Assembly: GCA_945643635.1 (NCBI GenBank)
Contig: CALZFC010000005.1
Location: forward strand, 1,908,501 to 1,972,500
DNA length: 64,000 nt
Source: Allodiplogaster sudhausi
Lineage: Eukaryota; Nematoda; Chromadorea; Rhabditida; Diplogasteridae
Direction of reading: 5' to 3'
Each line of letters begins with the position of its first letter. Position 1 is the first letter of the stretch. A program made the translations under genes and the position numbers. Positions 12,218 to 25,500 of the stretch are shown piece after piece. The notes below the pieces were generated by a model. It was given only the letters and a program-made list of their open reading frames with translations, did not search any database and was not told where the DNA came from.

Positions 12218-15200
12218 ATGCCAACTGCAACGACTGGGAGCGGCCGCGGCGGCGGAAGAGGCCATGGAAGGAGAAGGGGAGCGTCTTCCGGTGGCGGCCG
12301 AGGAGGGGGAGAGGGTGGAGAGCGAAGGGCACCACCACCAGCCCATCGCCGACAGAATCATGGCGGAGACATTGGACAAGCTCCTCTCCAGCATGTCCAG
12401 CACAACAAGTCTGTTGACATGAAAAAGTACGAGCGGATGATTTCGGCAAATGAGGTTCATTTTTTGTATACTTGAAGCTCTTGTGAAAACTTTAGGTCAT
12501 TCGGCTTTTCCGTAAAGCCGCCCCAAAATCATGAGTTTTGCTCACATTTGGAATGGATTTTCTTCAGGCCAACTTTTCTGACATCCAAATTACGGATGCG
12601 ACTACGGAGGAGTGCTTGATCTGTTGTAAGGTGCGCAAAAGTCTTTTTTTTTATCATCGAAATAAACATGTTTTAAGCATCTATGATTGAAAAATCTCTC
12701 TATTGGTTCCCGCCATAACCGTTCCTCCTTCAGCGAAACGACATCTTCGGGTGGGCGCCTGCCGCCACGCTCTCTGCATAGAATGCGCCATTCGAATGCG
12801 CGTCATCAAGAACGACGACAACTGCCCGATCTGCAGGCAGCCCATGCCTATTGTCCGTTTTTATTACTACTATGGACACATACCCTGTTTAGCCTAACTC
12901 GCCTACATCAGGCTCTTCCTTTTTTCCTGGACCTGGTTTGCCCTTTCCGGAATTCCGGAAGATGCCCATTTTAACTCTTTTCTTTCTCACTTCCAGATGT
13001 CGTTCGCATTCGCGTCTTCCGGTCTGGAGACGGTGAATCTGGAATTTCCTCTCTCGACCCATCCTGACGAGGCTCGGTACAAAGTGCGCTTCCAGAATGA
13101 AGCAGTCGGTATTCGCTACGAGAAGTACCTCGCGCATGTCTGCAAGCTTTGTGTTAGGTGAGATTGATGTTTTCTTGAAATTATAATTTGTGTAAATTCA
13201 TTAAATACCTTATTTTTAATGAATTTACGAAAACAAATTAATCGATGATAGTAGTACTTCATGTACCGGTAGCAATTATTGTTCTAAAAAAAATAAAATA
13301 ATATTACAGTGGCGGTGAGCGCCGCGAATTCCCGTCGTTCATGTCGCTGCGACAGCACATGGCAGAGGCACACGAACTGTCGTACTGCCATCTCTGCCTC
13401 TCCAACCTCGCTTTGTTCACCAGGGAAAGACGCACCTACACCAGGATGCAACTCACTGAGCACACCCGTTGCGGAGATAGGGACGACAAGAGTCAGAAAG
13501 GTTGGCCAGGGTAGAGGGATTCATCCCGGGGCATTTATCGATCTTCTTTCCGATAGTGATGAGTTCCATTTGCAAAGCGTCATCTGTCTAACATATGCTT
13601 GATCAGCGAAAAGTAAAACAGATTGAACTTGTGTATTTTACACTGAGAAGGTTCATTTCGTAAATCCAGGCCATCCCAAATGTCTCTTCTGCGAGGAGCG
13701 CTTCTTTGATACCGACGACCGTTACCGCCATTTGAGGTTAATCTGGATAACAAATTGTTTGTTAAAATGGACATTTTTATAAGTTGCTCTAGCGTTGGAG
13801 TATTCTGCCTCGACTTTTTGTTCCCTTATCCGCCACTGTGTATGCTTCTATGGTGTTCTTTCCAATACACAGAGTTTCTAGACTATTCCCCTTTTTCTCC
13901 CATTGCAGAAGAGACCATTTCTTCTGCCAGCTCTGCGAAGTCACTGGCCAAGCTGCCAACGTCTTCTTTGGCAAACATGAACAGCTGATTCGCCACTATG
14001 GCGATGTTAGTTCCCTCTGCCACTTTTTCGCTCTCTCTCTCTCTCTCTCTCCACTCTCTTTCTTTCAGAGTTCCTTTCATTTCTATTGCAGTCTACATTT
14101 TTCTTTTTTTCGTCGTCTGCCCTCGTTTTCCACGCATTATCCATATTTGCTGTCCGCTGCTTGAACATGAAAAAAACTGATTCCAGTTACGTCCTTGTAT
14201 TTCTATTCTATTTAACTACTTAGAATCATTTCCTCTGCGAAGTCGAAGACTGCAAGAAGGCGGGCATTGCGTTTGCCACTCAAATTGATCTCGACATACA
14301 CAAGGTTTTACTTCTATTCTTATTTGACGTGATGGAATATTTTCAAGTAAGGTTCGGAATCTGGCGTGGAAAACCGTTGTATCTATTTGAATTTCCTTTT
14401 TATTTGCTGGCCTCCAATAATTGCTTAGGGGATGTAGCTTGCGGTAATTGTTTTGATAGCAACTGGATAGTTATTTATGCTGTATATCCAAGAGGGGAAA
14501 CAACTACTCAAATTTCAGTCAAAAGAACATTCGGGGGATGGACGGAGACAAGGACTTCAGCTTGATTTCCAGTTTTCTGATCGCCAGGTCAGTTGCAATT
14601 AATTGAGACAAGTTATTAGGCTTGCAACGTTGCTTTTTATTGATTTAAATTCCCGTGCTCAGCATAATACTCTATAATATGCTGAGCACGGGGCGCATAG
14701 CTATCGTGATTACTATTCGCAATAAATCATAATAAATATTTTACTTCAACAACTTCGTTGTTTTGCAAAATATAATATTTTCACTCTTTATATTATACCT
14801 TGATTATACTTTTCCCAACTAACAATATCATTTTGAGAATTTGCTTAAGCTTGGCCAAAACCGTGGCCGAGGCGGAGGCCATCACAACCAGCAACAGCAG
14901 CCAGTCCCCATTCCGCAGTTGCCACGAGCAGAACGAATCTCCGTTGTTCCTGCCGAGGCACCCGCGCCGCGGTCTGTTTCAGAGACGCATTGGCTGGCAC
15001 CCTATTAATTATCTTCTTATATCAGTCCTTCAAAACTGATTCAAAACCACTGCTTTTTTTCCATTTATTTATTGTACTGCTTGCAATAATATATTTTCAT
15101 TCCAGCGACCCGAGTTCATTCGTTGTTGTTCCTTCTGCGCAATACCAGGGAAATGTCAATCTACGATATGCTAGGAATACAGGTTCTGTTCTATTTCTTT

Positions 15201-17761
15201 TCTTCTTCGTGATTAACGATATGTATATAACTGATATAAGAAAATGTTCTGGTTTTATATTCTCTGCCCTAAGTATTACAAGAGTATTTTTCTTCTTCTT
15301 CATGGGATACAATTTTATATAACTTGCAACATGCTAATGTTCCGTAACAATAATCACAGCATTTCTTTTCTAGGTTACAACGCTCTGCAAACTGGCGACT
15401 TCCCATCCCTGGCAGGCGGTTCCCCATCCGGCCCTCCCGTTGTCCAACCCGCCCAGTTCCCCCGACTCACCAAAGTGAATGGCACAGCCCCTCAGGCTAG
15501 CAAGGCTGCTCCCGCAGAAGCCTTCCCAGCACTCGGAGGAGCCAGTTCGACGAGGATAGGAGGAGGCACTCCGAGTAGCAGTAAAAACAGTGCGGCAAAG
15601 GCAGCCAGACCGGCCACTGCACCCCAGCCAAGCAGCAGCCAGCAGAAGAAGGGCGGCCATGCTAACACTTCCAGGGATAACTGGGGAAGACACACGGTTT
15701 GTTTGTCATTGTCTCAAGGGATTCTGCTAGTGAGTGAGAAGTGAAGAGGTTGTTATGCATTTTAATGCGGGGCTCCTGATCAGTTCTGAAAAAGGTACGG
15801 TGCACAACGGTGGACCAGGGGTTGCAGACCAAGAATCCGCTGCATCCAGAGCGGTCCAGCGCGTTGCAACACCGAATCACTTCTTTTGACTTGAAAAGGA
15901 TTACCGGATTGATGCTGGGGATTACGAGTGAATTTGCATGACTCATACATAATGTTGATTCTAGAAAAGATAATAAAGTGCAATGTTCAGGAGCGTTTCG
16001 ACGTAATCGACGATGACGAAAGGCCGTCGGATCGACTGGAGAACTCCATCGCTTCGCAGGAACATAAACCGAAGATTTCCGTGGTCAAGGAACTCCCGCA
16101 ACAGGCACAGCCGACTCCCAGTGCGGCGCAGAAGAAGGGAGCAGGTGGGAAGAGAGGGACAGGCAGGGGAACTCAAAGAAATACTAGCTTTTCCAAACGA
16201 TTAGTTTGTGGTGTATTTTAATAATTATTAATAACAAGTTATCATTATGCTTGCTTGTTTTAAATTTCCACTTGAATACAAGCACCGTTACCGTTTAGGT
16301 TCCTCTCGAGCCTCAGCAGCCGATGACTTCCCCTCTCTCTTGCCCGCCAACTATCCTCCACCATCTTCTGAAGTACTCGCTCTCAGTCAGCACTCCAAGT
16401 GGGGCAAGCAGACAAAGGCTCAGCAGGTACGGGATCACGAAGGATTCCAATATCCCTGTACATTGAGTGCAGAGACATGCAGTAAGAATAGAGTGATGTC
16501 CTTGAAGAACATTGTCGCTCAATGTTATGGTGTACCAATTCTGTCTTCATCCAGCTTTTAAAAAGCCTTTGTCAGCGAAAGGAAACCAAAGAAGGGGTTG
16601 GCTGGCCATGAGCACCAATAAACCTTCCTTGAAGCTGTTACTGTGTGTTGTTACTTACGGTTCAATCATTTACAGTAAACCCTACCGCCATATTGTTTGT
16701 AGAAGAATGCGAGGAAACCGCTTCCGGTTCCTGAGATGTGGCCTGCCATGACGTCTTCAAGCAGTTCAGCTGCAGCAACCAGCGCAGCGAGAGTGGAAGA
16801 GGAGGAGTGGAAGGAAGTCCAGCCGAATCTCTCCAAGAAGATGCAGGCCAAGAGGGAGAAAGACGCCTGGAAGGCAGCACAGAAGGTCTGCTGGTCTATT
16901 ACTTATTATATCATTGTTGTCTCATCAGTTTATTTTTACTTCATAATTAAATTATATTCGAATGTTGAAATAAATTGTCAACAGATGCCATATACTCCTT
17001 TTACAGGAGGAAAAGAGAAGAAAGAAGGCGGAAGAACAAGGAAGATTTGTACGGTCAGAAGAAGTGAGCGATGAAGAGTATGAAGAAGAGGAGGAGGAAA
17101 AGGAAGTGGAAGAGAGAAAGGGGGAGAGCAAACCGCTCGAACTGGCAGACATTGGAAGAATGATAGCGGCCACTTCGAAGGAGACCAAGAACGCGGAGAC
17201 GAACTCGGACAAGAAGGCAGCCCCTGCTGCCTCCAAGGAGCCGGCCGGCAAGAAGGTACGGCCTTTTTTTTTATTATACTGACTTTTAAAATGTAATAAT
17301 TTGATATACACTGAAAGTAATGCAAGTTTCAGCAACAAAGCAACGGACAGAAAGCGGCCGCGGCCGGTGAAAAGAAAGGTAAGATTTTTTCCTTTTCATG
17401 CTTTGATTTTAATTATATTTACATATTATAAGTTTTATTTATTCTATCTTTGAAAACTGAAACAATTGAAGGAATTAGAAAAAAATTATGATTTCAATTT
17501 GTAACACTTTTCTTATTTCAGCACCTCCCACAGTTGAGATGAAGACGGAAAAGAAAAAGGGCGGCAATGAGAAGAAGTCTGCCCCAGCTCAAGCTCAAGC
17601 TCAAGGAAAACAGGAGAAGAACGCTCGGAGAGCAGAGACTGCAGGGACTCCGGAATTGGGATTAGCAGCAGGGCTGACATCTGCCGGCGCAAGTCTCCTT
17701 GGATCGGTACTTTTGCTTCTCCTCTATGGTCTCGTTGATGTTAGTCTTCTTTCTTTCTTTC

Positions 17762-17803
<42 letters not shown>

Positions 17804-18367
17804 CCGCGCTTTCTATCTCGATCTCTCACTTTTTTCTCTCTATTTCTCTCTTTCACAAATCAACTACTCTAAACGGCCTAAACGTTTGCTGAGAATATAG
17901 CCCGGTTCTTTATCGCATTCATTCTTCGTTATTAGTATTGCTTTACAATCTCAAGGAAAATTCCTTAAACATTTCAGCTCTTTTCCTCGGTGTTCGGACA
18001 AGCACAGCAGACGGAGGAGCCTAGGGGAGACAAGGAAAAGAGCTCCTCCTCAAGCGCCTCTGCCTCTTCTTCCGCCTCGAATTCTCAGTCTGGAGCTAAG
18101 AAGGCAGCCTCCCATCAAGGAAAAGAAGCGGAAAGAAGCTCTGTGAACTCGTGCGCTCCGAAGGGAATCAGCACGGTAAATTGAACAACTTTTTAAAATG
18201 TCTTTTAAAAGAATTTTTTAATTGAGGGAGCAGCTACAATGGATACCATTTCAAAGTAAATGTTTAAATTTTGTAATGTGCAGGCACCACCTCCGGGAAT
18301 CTCTCTAGCACCACCGCCTGGATTCGGCCCTCCCCCAGGCTTTGAGCATGTCCCGATGGGCCGGTGA
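12218..18367 (+). CDS. znf-598: E3 ubiquitin ligase ZNF598 (Hel2), many exons
   Basis: ZNF598/Hel2 ubiquitinates small-subunit ribosomal proteins at collided ribosomes and starts ribosome-associated quality control. Exon 1 (12218-12454) is a Gly/Arg-rich N-terminus. The RING is split over exons 12568-12625 and 12734-12852: ECLIC, then VGACRHALCIECAIRMRV and CPICRQPMP. Exons 12997-13157, 13310-13500, 13670-13736, 13909-14005 and 14224-14304 carry the family's zinc-finger array (VCKLC, FPSFMSLRQHMAEAH, YCHLC, HPKCLFCEERFFDTDDRYRH, FFCQLC, NHFLCEVEDC). Exon 14518-14586 has the LQLDFQFSDRQ segment. Later exons are Ala/Pro/Lys-rich with the repeated DFPSL motif (near 15400 and 16325) typical of the C-terminal half. 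The last exon ends in APPPGFGPPPGFEHVP before TGA at 18365-18367. The donor GTAAGG at 12626 is needed to keep the RING in frame. Confidence 0.92.
14652..14692. repeat. Perfect 15-bp inverted repeat in a znf-598 intron
   Basis: CCCGTGCTCAGCATA at 14652-14666 is followed, after an 11-base AT-rich loop, by its exact complement at 14678-14692. It could form a stable hairpin in the pre-mRNA or be the remnant of a small transposon end. Confidence 0.9.
17763..17800 (+). repeat. (TC)n microsatellite in a znf-598 intron
   Basis: Pure CTCTCT run inside the intron that follows the KKGGNEKKSAPAQAQAQ exon. It lies well upstream of the next acceptor (near 17977), so it does not serve as that acceptor's pyrimidine tract. 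Confidence 0.9.
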
Positions 18368-20429
18368 CATGCCAACTCCGTCGGTGGCAGGAGCTGCCCC
18401 CGATAGACTTCACTAGTTATATCAAATCCCATTTTAGAATGTAGTTCAATTAGATTTACCACTAGCCCTGCTATTCCTTATACTAGGCTTGTTTTCCTAT
18501 GATTTCTTAGTCTATTTCTGTTTTATCAGGGGTTCGGGAAGGAAAGGCTGAATGTGATAAGTTTATTACCATATTTTATCCCCCCTATCTTAAGTGCCGA
18601 AACAAAATGGGTATGTTTTCTGAATCAACTGTTTGTTTGGTTAATTATGATGTCCCGGTAATAAAGTTGTTTTCTCTTACAATTCTCTGTCTTATACGTT
18701 ATTCCATTGGATATTCAGCTGTATCATGCAAGGAAGGCGGCACTGCACTTTGGCAAGGTGGAAGACGGAAAATGGTGAGGGAAGCGGATTATCGAGGTTT
18801 TGAGTGAAAATCAGGCTGGAAGGCCGGCCATTTAATTACCTGCCTGATTGGGTAAAATCGCACTAGGATTGAGCATTTATTTTGAATTTGGTGGAAGGCG
18901 GATGAACATCAGTCACGGAGAGAACGACAGATAACTGACGGGATGATTATCTGCAGGAGCTTTCGAGATACTTTGCAATACGCCAGCATCACTGGATAGA
19001 AAGACAAATGGATAAATATTGATCACCGCACTTAATTATATAAATTAATATGAAACTTGCCACACCTCTCTGTTGAACTGTGAACACGAATTCGGAGGCG
19101 ATGCTTTGATTAGCAGCAGAAATCTAATAGTTCGTCTCATGATTGTGCATGATCCCTGCCTCAATGGTTCCCTATGGCATTCTTGAGAATGAATGATCCC
19201 TGTGCATAAGAACGATAGAAGGATGGATGTGGTGGAGACTGAATGCGCCGAATATTACCGTAATGGTCTTGGAGAACGGATTCAAGAGGGGGGGGGGGTT
19301 GCATTGAGCCTTTAATTGATCCATTCGAGCTGCGGAGTAATTACATGACAGTATTAGAGAGCCGTTGTATATCGGTCCAATACGTGCCGTGTAAGACGCC
19401 GCTTTGCGAAGTCTGGATCAGGGAAATGGAGGAAGAATGAACAATACAATTGCTAGTAGGATCAAATTGTATTCAGACCGAAAGCGGAGGGATCGAGCAA
19501 ATATGCAAAGGGCTATGTTCGAAGGAGACGAAGCAATTTAATGGCGTTCGAATGTTGAACGTTGGCCAGCGCATCTCCCATGGTTGGTCAAGGACGGAGA
19601 GAAGCCCATGGATTGACACGGTAGGTCACTTAAGAAGCAGATGAATGTCGGCGCTGTTGATTAAACGAGAGATAGGCGGGAACACCTCTCCATACACGGG
19701 CTGGGAGTGTCTGATCTGCTAGCCGCGGGCGTCATAAGATGTTCCGCCTCGCGCCTCTTCAGACCCCGAGGGTGACTCTTGCGATTAGGCTCCGCCCACA
19801 ATCACCCTCAGGGGACCCCACTCTCTATCTTGCTTCCTCTCTCTCTCTCTCTCTCTTTCACTCTCTCCCCGTACCTTTCCACAATCCTCTCAATCCCGCT
19901 TCCACTTTTGGCCAGAAGTGCAATCTCTAAGGTGTTTGCGCAGCGCGGGGCTTTGGATGAAGAGAGAGAGAGAGAGAGGGGGGAGAGTTAGAGAGAGTGA
20001 AGGGGGAGAGATAGAGGGCAAAGAAAGCAGAGAGAATACAGCGAGAAGTGGCGATGTTCCACACTGGGCCAGGAATACGGTAGGATCTAAAAGTACAGTG
20101 CGAATGAGCTGAAAAAGCTAGGGAAAAGGAAAATCGGGGAAATGCACAGAAGGCTGAAAGATAGATTGATTGAAGAATGAAAATGAACTCCGACGATAAT
20201 CGGGCGAAATGGAATGATACACAAGGGATCACACGAGCTGTTCTTATATATCGATGGGTGATTCAGCTTCTTTTGAGGTAAGTCTGACGGGAAGCGCGGA
20301 AGGTTCTTTAGGAGGGCGGGGAAGCCTAGTATTATGATGATGAATGCTGTGAGAACAGAAACGGTATGTCAGATCACGAAGGAGAAAGAGAGGAGAGAGA
20401 GGGAGAGAGAGAGAGGAGAGGGAGGGAGA

Positions 20430-20464
<35 letters not shown>

Positions 20465-21218
20465 TCGAAGAAAGGGACAGACAGAATGATAATCATTGGT
20501 TAACAGGTCGAGATCTCTAACTTCTTCGCTCTCTCTTTACTCTCTATTTCTCTCGCTCTCTCTCTCCTACCGCTCCGATGGCCAAGGCAACGGTTGTCTA
20601 CTTACTTACAAGTGGTCGGCTGCCAGCAGATAGTTGAGAGGGAGGTGTACATAATGAGAGTGGAGATGAGCAGACAAGGATTGGATAGTGGGGAGGGAGC
20701 GGAAGCCGGGCTTCTTCCAGTGTTTGTACACATTGGGACAGGGGTGCGCGACTGACAAGATCAGGGAAGGGGGGGGGGGAGACTGTGTCGGGGCGGACTT
20801 CACTCATCTACTCCCTAGGCTGATCTTGATCCGAGGGAATGAGATACAATGGAGTCCTTCAGACATGTATACTAGATCACTTGGGAATCTCGTATCACTT
20901 ACAGTTGAAGAAGAAAGAAAGACAAAAGTTTTTTAAACTATATTTTAAGAACTAGAAAAAAAAAACTTTAGGGGGGGGGGGAGAGAAAATACGAAGAAAG
21001 AGTGAGGGGGACTTACGATTGACTGAGAATAAAGGAAATGCTATACTATGAGAGGGCATCCATTCAATCGTCGCTTCTCAAACGTAAGAAGTGGAAAAGG
21101 ACATACAACTTTATGTCTTTCTTCATGTCTGCTCGGAGAGCTTCTTCTCTGTTTATCACCCATCAGCATCCACTGATTCAGAGCAAATATGGACGGAGAG
21201 AGCAAGGGAAGAGAAATG

Positions 21219-21269
<51 letters not shown>

Positions 21270-21758
21270 GGAGGATGGGCAGAGAGTTCGAGGAAGAGAA
21301 CAGAGAACGACAGCGTAGTGTTTAAAAAAAATTGAAGGAAAAGAGATAACGACGCACAAAAATGTCGGGCTCAGATGAGAGTTGTTTGTCTCAACGGTCC
21401 ACCAAGTGATAGGGAAGGAAAGTAATAGAGAGAGAATTATGAGAGTCGGCAGGCGGAGAAAGAAATAGAACGAAATTGGGAGAGATGCGACACAGAGAGT
21501 GTGAGAGTGAGTGCGAAAGTGAGAAAAAGAGTTTTCTCTTGGGCGAGAGAGAGAGAGATTGAGAAAGCGAGAGAAAGAAAGAGAGGGAAGGAGTGAGAGC
21601 AAGAGAGGGAGAGGCACAGACATGAACGTCACTACATTTTGCGACAAGGACAGCAAGGGTTGCTTCGTTCGGACGTTGTCGCCGCCTCTTCAGCTCAATG
21701 AGAAGTCGTGAAGTGCCTCCCTTTATCCTCTCAGGTGAACTCGTCGACCGTATTTTCA

Positions 21759-21761
<3 letters not shown>

Positions 21762-21798
<37 letters not shown>

Positions 21799-21824
21799 CT
21801 GTCTGTCTGTCTGTCTGTCTCTCT

Positions 21825-21868
<44 letters not shown>

Positions 21869-21882
21869 CTCTCTCTCTCTCC
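21762..21882 (+). repeat. (TC)n / (TCTG)n compound microsatellite
   Basis: Long CTCTCT runs surround a short block of GTCTGTCTGTC units at about 21800-21818. Confidence 0.95.
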
Positions 21883-22230
21883 TCGATACGGTAGCCGTGT
21901 TCGTGCCCTCATTGGTTACAATAATAAATCCTTATCGATCAGTTAGAAGCATGAATTTAATGATTTCACGGCTTAAAGCCTTCTTTTTGCGATGGTTCCA
22001 AAGGAAGACACCCTCTCATCCCTTATCCTCTCTTCTTTCTCTGTTCAGACTGATGAGAGGGAGGGAGAGATGAAGTTCGTTGAACAAAGACACGCTGACA
22101 CACGAGCTACCCCATAGAAGCAGCTCTTGACTTGTAAGCTCTCTGGCAAACATTTCTAATGGCTGCCGCCGCCACTTCCTATTCCCTCTTCTGCTTTGAT
22201 TCTAACTTGTATCAACAGTCTTAACTCATT

Positions 22231-22264
<34 letters not shown>

Positions 22265-22884
22265 TCTCTCTCTCTCTCTTACTCTATCTCTTCTCGACTT
22301 TCTCTGATTCCTTTATCCTCTCTTTCTCTCGGAGCATAGCCAAACATGGCATACCTCTATGAACATCTCATCACTCGAAGGCTATTTATGGTCAGCTAAT
22401 CTGCTATGTTCTCGTCAGTCGCTTTACTACAATTAGGGTTATTTATGTAACTTTATCAGCAAAAGTATAATTGAGGTTCTTGTGATATGAAGATACTGTT
22501 GAATTTATCATGAGAAAACAAAATCAGCAAACTGTTGCGTTGCAGTTGAATTCACAGCCTACCCGATACTGGGTTAGAAACTACCAAAGTTATTAAAAGG
22601 GATTCATCCAGCTGTCCAAATAAGGCCGGATATGTGAAAGCGGATATGATCATTCCTACCATTAGAATTTTTTTCTTTTGACAAGGTGAGCTCGGCTCAT
22701 ACTTACAATTAGGAAAAATGTACAATTCGGATGAAAAAGATTGGCAAGCTATCCTGCAAAAAAGACTGAACGGATCATTTCAACTAACGTCCGTGAAGTA
22801 TTCTTTAAATACTTCAAAATTAAAACTTGTGCAAAGGGTAGTTAAATCTTGAATATGAGAAATATTTAATGAAAAAAAGAGAAA

Positions 22885-22987
22885 GCGAGAGAGAGAGAGA
22901 GAATCGAGAGAGAGAGAGAGAGCAAGAGCGAGAGAGAGAGAATCGAGAGAGAGAGCAAGAGAGAGAGAGCAAGAGAGAGAGAGAATC

Positions 22988-23020
<33 letters not shown>
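22885..23020. repeat. (GA)n microsatellite with regular AATCGAGAG units
   Basis: GAGAGA runs are interrupted several times by AATCGAGAGAG and GCAAGAGAG. The interruptions recur at similar spacing, so this is a higher-order repeat and not a pure dinucleotide tract. Confidence 0.85.
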
Positions 23021-23033
23021 TATCGTCCTGTGC

Positions 23034-23200
23034 TCATGCATTGGCTCGTTTCTTGACAGTGACCTCCTCAGCATCTGTCCTCGCTCTCTCCTCCGCAGCA
23101 TGAAGCTTCTCCAGACGACGGCGATGCACTGCGTAGATTGGCATCAGGGCATACTTCAGAAGAGACCAGGGCAGGAGGTGGCGGAGGAGCATCTGGAGAG

Positions 23201-23231
<31 letters not shown>

Positions 23232-23759
23232 GAGAGACAGGGGTAGGGAGAGAGAGAGACGGAGAGAGCGAGAGAGAGAGAGAGAGAGGGAGACGGAGAG
23301 AGCGAGAGAGAGAGAGACGGGGAGGAACATAAACAGAGAGAGGAAGAGAAAGAGATGAAGAGAAAGAGAGGAAAAAGAGGGATAGAGAGAGGCAGAGACC
23401 GAGAGTGGGGAGGGAGAGGCAGCCGAGCCATAGGTAGTGAGCAAGAGCAAATTCAATGATTGCTCGCTAATAAATATGTTAAAAGCTGCAAGTACATATG
23501 ATTCAGTTTGTATCACTTTTATACTTGATAATAAATTTTTTTTTTTTTGAAATATCATATAATACAAGTTTGCGTTCCAATTCAGCGAATGACACGAATA
23601 ACTGTGGAAAAGCCAACTTGAATCTCATGGTTGAAGCAGCCGCTCGTCACTCGCACCAATCCGAGGGTGCCCACTGCGGCACGCGCGAACACATCAGGCA
23701 TCACGACGAAGAGAGAGCCAGTCTGTAGAGAGAGAGAAAGAGAGAGAAGGAGAGAGAGC

Positions 23760-23805
<46 letters not shown>

Positions 23806-23853
23806 AGAGAGAGAGAGAAGGAGAGAGAGAGAAGGAGGGAGAGAGAGAGAGAG

Positions 23854-23892
<39 letters not shown>

Positions 23893-25459
23893 TACCTTAT
23901 AGAATGTCATATTGGTGGCCACAAGGGAGGGCGTGAGGCACTGTACGCGGATGGTCGCTCGTTCTCGGTCGATGCACTCGGCGAGGAAGGACATGACTGA
24001 CTTGGCCGCGCAGTACGTTGCGATTCCAGGGATGGGACGGAAGCCTGAAGAAGCTGTTCACAGCAACTGACTAACCATAAGTAAGCACAACGAAAGAGTT
24101 TCCTTGGATCTAAAAGTAAGGAAGTGAGTGGAAGAAGAAGCTGACTCTGGCTGGACGACAGCACGACAATTTGTCCGCCGCCGTGCTGTTCCATCGTTGG
24201 GATGATGGCTGCGAGGAACTGAAACAATCATAACGACTTTGTAAAATAAGAGAATCATCTATGTATGTCAAAACTATTACCATATCAAAAAGATCTAGCT
24301 AATTGTAAGTCAAGCAAACAAAAAAATACATATATGCATGCAGGGTTGTAGTTATAATTTATGATGAACCAATTCCATAAGCAATTTTGAGAAATGCTTA
24401 TTATACCGCAGCCGCTTTTGTGCATTATTTTTCTGCTTGAATGTCCCGCTCAGAACAACATATTCTTAGAATCCTCATGGCTTATCAGAGAAGAGAAGAC
24501 TAATCCACCTCGGCAGAGGCCATTCCATTGACTCGCAGAATCTGCATATCAGCCTCGGGGAAGTCCCCGAATCGCTCGAGATTCTCGCGGCCGACGCCGA
24601 CGCTGTGAACTGGGCGAGGGAGGGGAAACATACAGTTTCATTCTTAATAGTCGACAAATTATATGTCATCATGCTCACCAACAAGTCCGACATCGTGCGA
24701 GTCGAGAGTCGGTCTGAGTCTGGCCATTTCATCGGAGGCAAAGTCAAAGAGAACCGTCTTCACGTCGCAGCCATGCTGAAGCTCTGCAAAATACGACGTT
24801 TTATGCTTCCTTTAATGAACTTAGCCAATTTTAAAGCCTTAAAAATCTACATAGATAATTTAAAATTATACTTTATTAGAATTTAAAAAAAAGATGAGGA
24901 AAATGCAAACTCTTCTTACCAAGATATGCCTGGACGTCAGCGAGCTTCTGAGCGGAGCGTCCGATGAGGATGAACTTGCGTAGACCGCGACGCGCCAATT
25001 CGTACGCGTACGCCTTGCCGATTCCATCCGTTCCGCCCGTTACGACTCAAGGCAAAAAGTTGTCAAAATAAAAAGGCTGAATGTAAGGTATTTAAATTCT
25101 TATGTGAATCTTTCGCTTCATTTCACATTCTAGCAGCTGATACTCATCGATGTATTGGCTTATGGCATTCGTCTACTGATTTTATCTTCATGCACTTGCT
25201 TTTTTCACATATCAATGGGACCATGAGAAGAATTTTGAAAAAAAGAAAATAGTGCACAGGGCAGACAAGATTTTATCTAGTTTTATAAAGGAATACGAAA
25301 AAGGTGAAAAGAGAAAAAAAGGCAAGAGGTTGAGAAAGGAAGTAACACAATATAGAATTTTAAGAGGACAGTCGACAAATTGTCAATTTTTTTTTCTTAT
25401 TTGTCCATCATCGATGCTGTGCGCCACAGCAACTTCTTTATGTGAACGGAGCAAAAAAT

Positions 25460-25500
<41 letters not shown>

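Larger units (their letters stand above)
18368..23033. other. Intergenic region with GA and TC microsatellites
   Basis: About 4.7 kb between the convergent znf-598 and dehydrogenase genes. Repeats lie at about 19838-19860, 19958-20000, 20390-20460, 21220-21265, 21765-21880, 22232-22280 and 22885-23020. Both GA and TC orientations occur, and 21798-21820 contains a (TCTG)n core. A short stretch after an AG at about 18715 (YHARKAALHFGKVEDGKW) might be an isolated exon but has no partner. Confidence 0.5.
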
